A DNA stretch of 64,000 nt from Casuarius casuarius (taxonomy: Eukaryota; Chordata; Aves; Casuariiformes; Casuariidae): assembly GCA_003342895.1 (NCBI GenBank), contig PTFA01000024.1, positions 2,521,592-2,585,591 on the forward strand, read 5' to 3'. Numbering within the stretch: position 1 is the first letter of the stretch; the number at the start of each line of letters is the position of its first letter. Position numbers and translations under genes: made by a program. Of this stretch, positions 63,190 to 64,000 are shown piece after piece. The notes under the pieces are model-generated. The model saw only the letters and a list, made by a program, of their open reading frames with translations. It did not search any database and was not told the DNA's origin.

Positions 63190-64000
63190 TGCAGTTTGTG
63201 TGGTTGCCTTCAGTCTCTTACTGCAACTTGAGCCCACTGCTTTTCACCCCATCACTGCGTACCCCCGCCCTCCACAAGTCTGGCTCTACACCCTCCCATG
63301 CGGTAGCTGAGGACAGTAATAAGGCATCTCCATCACCCTTCTCTTCTTAAGAGTGAGCAAACCCCAATCTCTTAGCCTCTCCCAGTAAATCCCGTGCTGC
63401 AGCTGCTCAACCACCTTGGTGGCCCTCTGCAGGACTTCTTCCAGTTTGTCAATGTCTTTTTTGTACTTGGGGACCCAAAAGTGGGCACAGTACTGCAGGA
63501 GTGGGCTTATGAATGCTGAATAGAGGAGAATAACCATTTGTTTCAAGCTGCTTCCCGTGCTTTTGCCAATGAAGCCCAATTAGCCTTCATCAGTGCAACG
63601 TCACACTGCCGACCCTTGTTCAAATTCTTGTCTACTAGGGCCCCCAGGACTTTTTCTGCAAAGCCCCCTCTAGCCAGTCAGCCCCTCCCATCTAGACTAG
63701 TGCATGGGGGTGGTCCATCCCAGGGGCACGACTTTGCATTTGCCTTTGTTGCCATCTGTCATTTTTTCAGTTTATTGAGGTCTCTGTGAATGGCAGCGCA
63801 GCTCTCCAGCTTATCAGCCACTGCCCACAGCTAGGCATCATTTGTGAACTCGGTGAGGAACTCCATCCCATCGTTTGGGTCAGTAAGATGTTAAACAGTA
63901 TTTGTTTCAATATTAACCCCCAAGGAATGCCACTAGTAACCAGCCATCAGCTAGACTTCAAGCTGTTGATACTATCCTTTGAGCTGAAAATCTATCCAGC
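63190..64000 (-). mobile_element. CR1 LINE, decayed reverse transcriptase and 3' part, cut by window edge
   Basis: Read on the - strand, the right edge shows the reverse-transcriptase region of CR1: a VTSGIPWG segment (family VTSGVPQG) near 63.93 kb and a degenerate FTND where the catalytic F/Y-A-D-D box should be, near 63.85 kb, followed by a stop. Then come LLYSAFISPLLQYCAHFWVP, YKKDIDKLEEVLQRATKVV and the EKRR-like LKKRR segment at 63.33-63.53 kb. A worn 3' UTR continues to about 63.19 kb. Stops and a changed catalytic box show it is dead. It continues beyond the window. Confidence 0.9.

Overview
The window looks like nuclear DNA of an amniote on the sauropsid side (bird, crocodilian or turtle), most likely a bird. 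It is AT-rich and gene-poor, with single genes spread over long distances and vertebrate-type splice signals. Its recognisable interspersed repeats are CR1 LINE tails, worn MIR/CORE-SINE copies and short palindromic amniote-type repeats. There are no Alu, B1 or L1 elements and few repeats overall. No operons, ribosome binding sites, phage or CRISPR structures are present.

Only one protein-coding gene can be supported: DIRAS2, a Ras-like small GTPase of 199 residues, encoded on the + strand in a single coding exon (43707-44306). A splice acceptor lies at 43661-43665, just upstream of its start codon. A CpG-rich block ending in a good splice donor (29580-29933) is the best candidate for its untranslated first exon, giving an intron of about 13.7 kb. 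Several polyadenylation signals follow the stop codon between 44.8 and 47.8 kb, so the 3' UTR may be up to about 3.5 kb long.

Layout: 1-28 kb is intergenic, with a CR1 tail near 2 kb, a GAA tract near 10.7 kb, a CA/TA tract near 11.9 kb and a MIR near 21.1 kb. From 28.2 to 29.9 kb there are two CpG-rich blocks, a palindromic repeat, a CTCF-like motif, and the presumed DIRAS2 promoter and exon 1. From 29.9 to 43.7 kb lies the presumed intron 1, with two CR1 tails, a long polypurine tract and a GC-rich block. From 43.7 to about 47.8 kb are the DIRAS2 coding sequence and 3' UTR, with a clear MIR and a probable palindromic repeat embedded in the distal part. From 47.8 to 64 kb the DNA is intergenic again, with a CR1 fragment near 56.4 kb, a probable MIR near 62.2 kb and a larger, decayed CR1 reverse-transcriptase fragment on the - strand at the right edge.

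No clearly new biological system was found. The observations most worth testing are the promoter architecture of DIRAS2, a small CpG-rich island with a consensus start-codon context near 59.6 kb, a possible unannotated exon near 49.85-50.4 kb, and dispersed palindromic repeats, two of which flank DIRAS2 exon 1.
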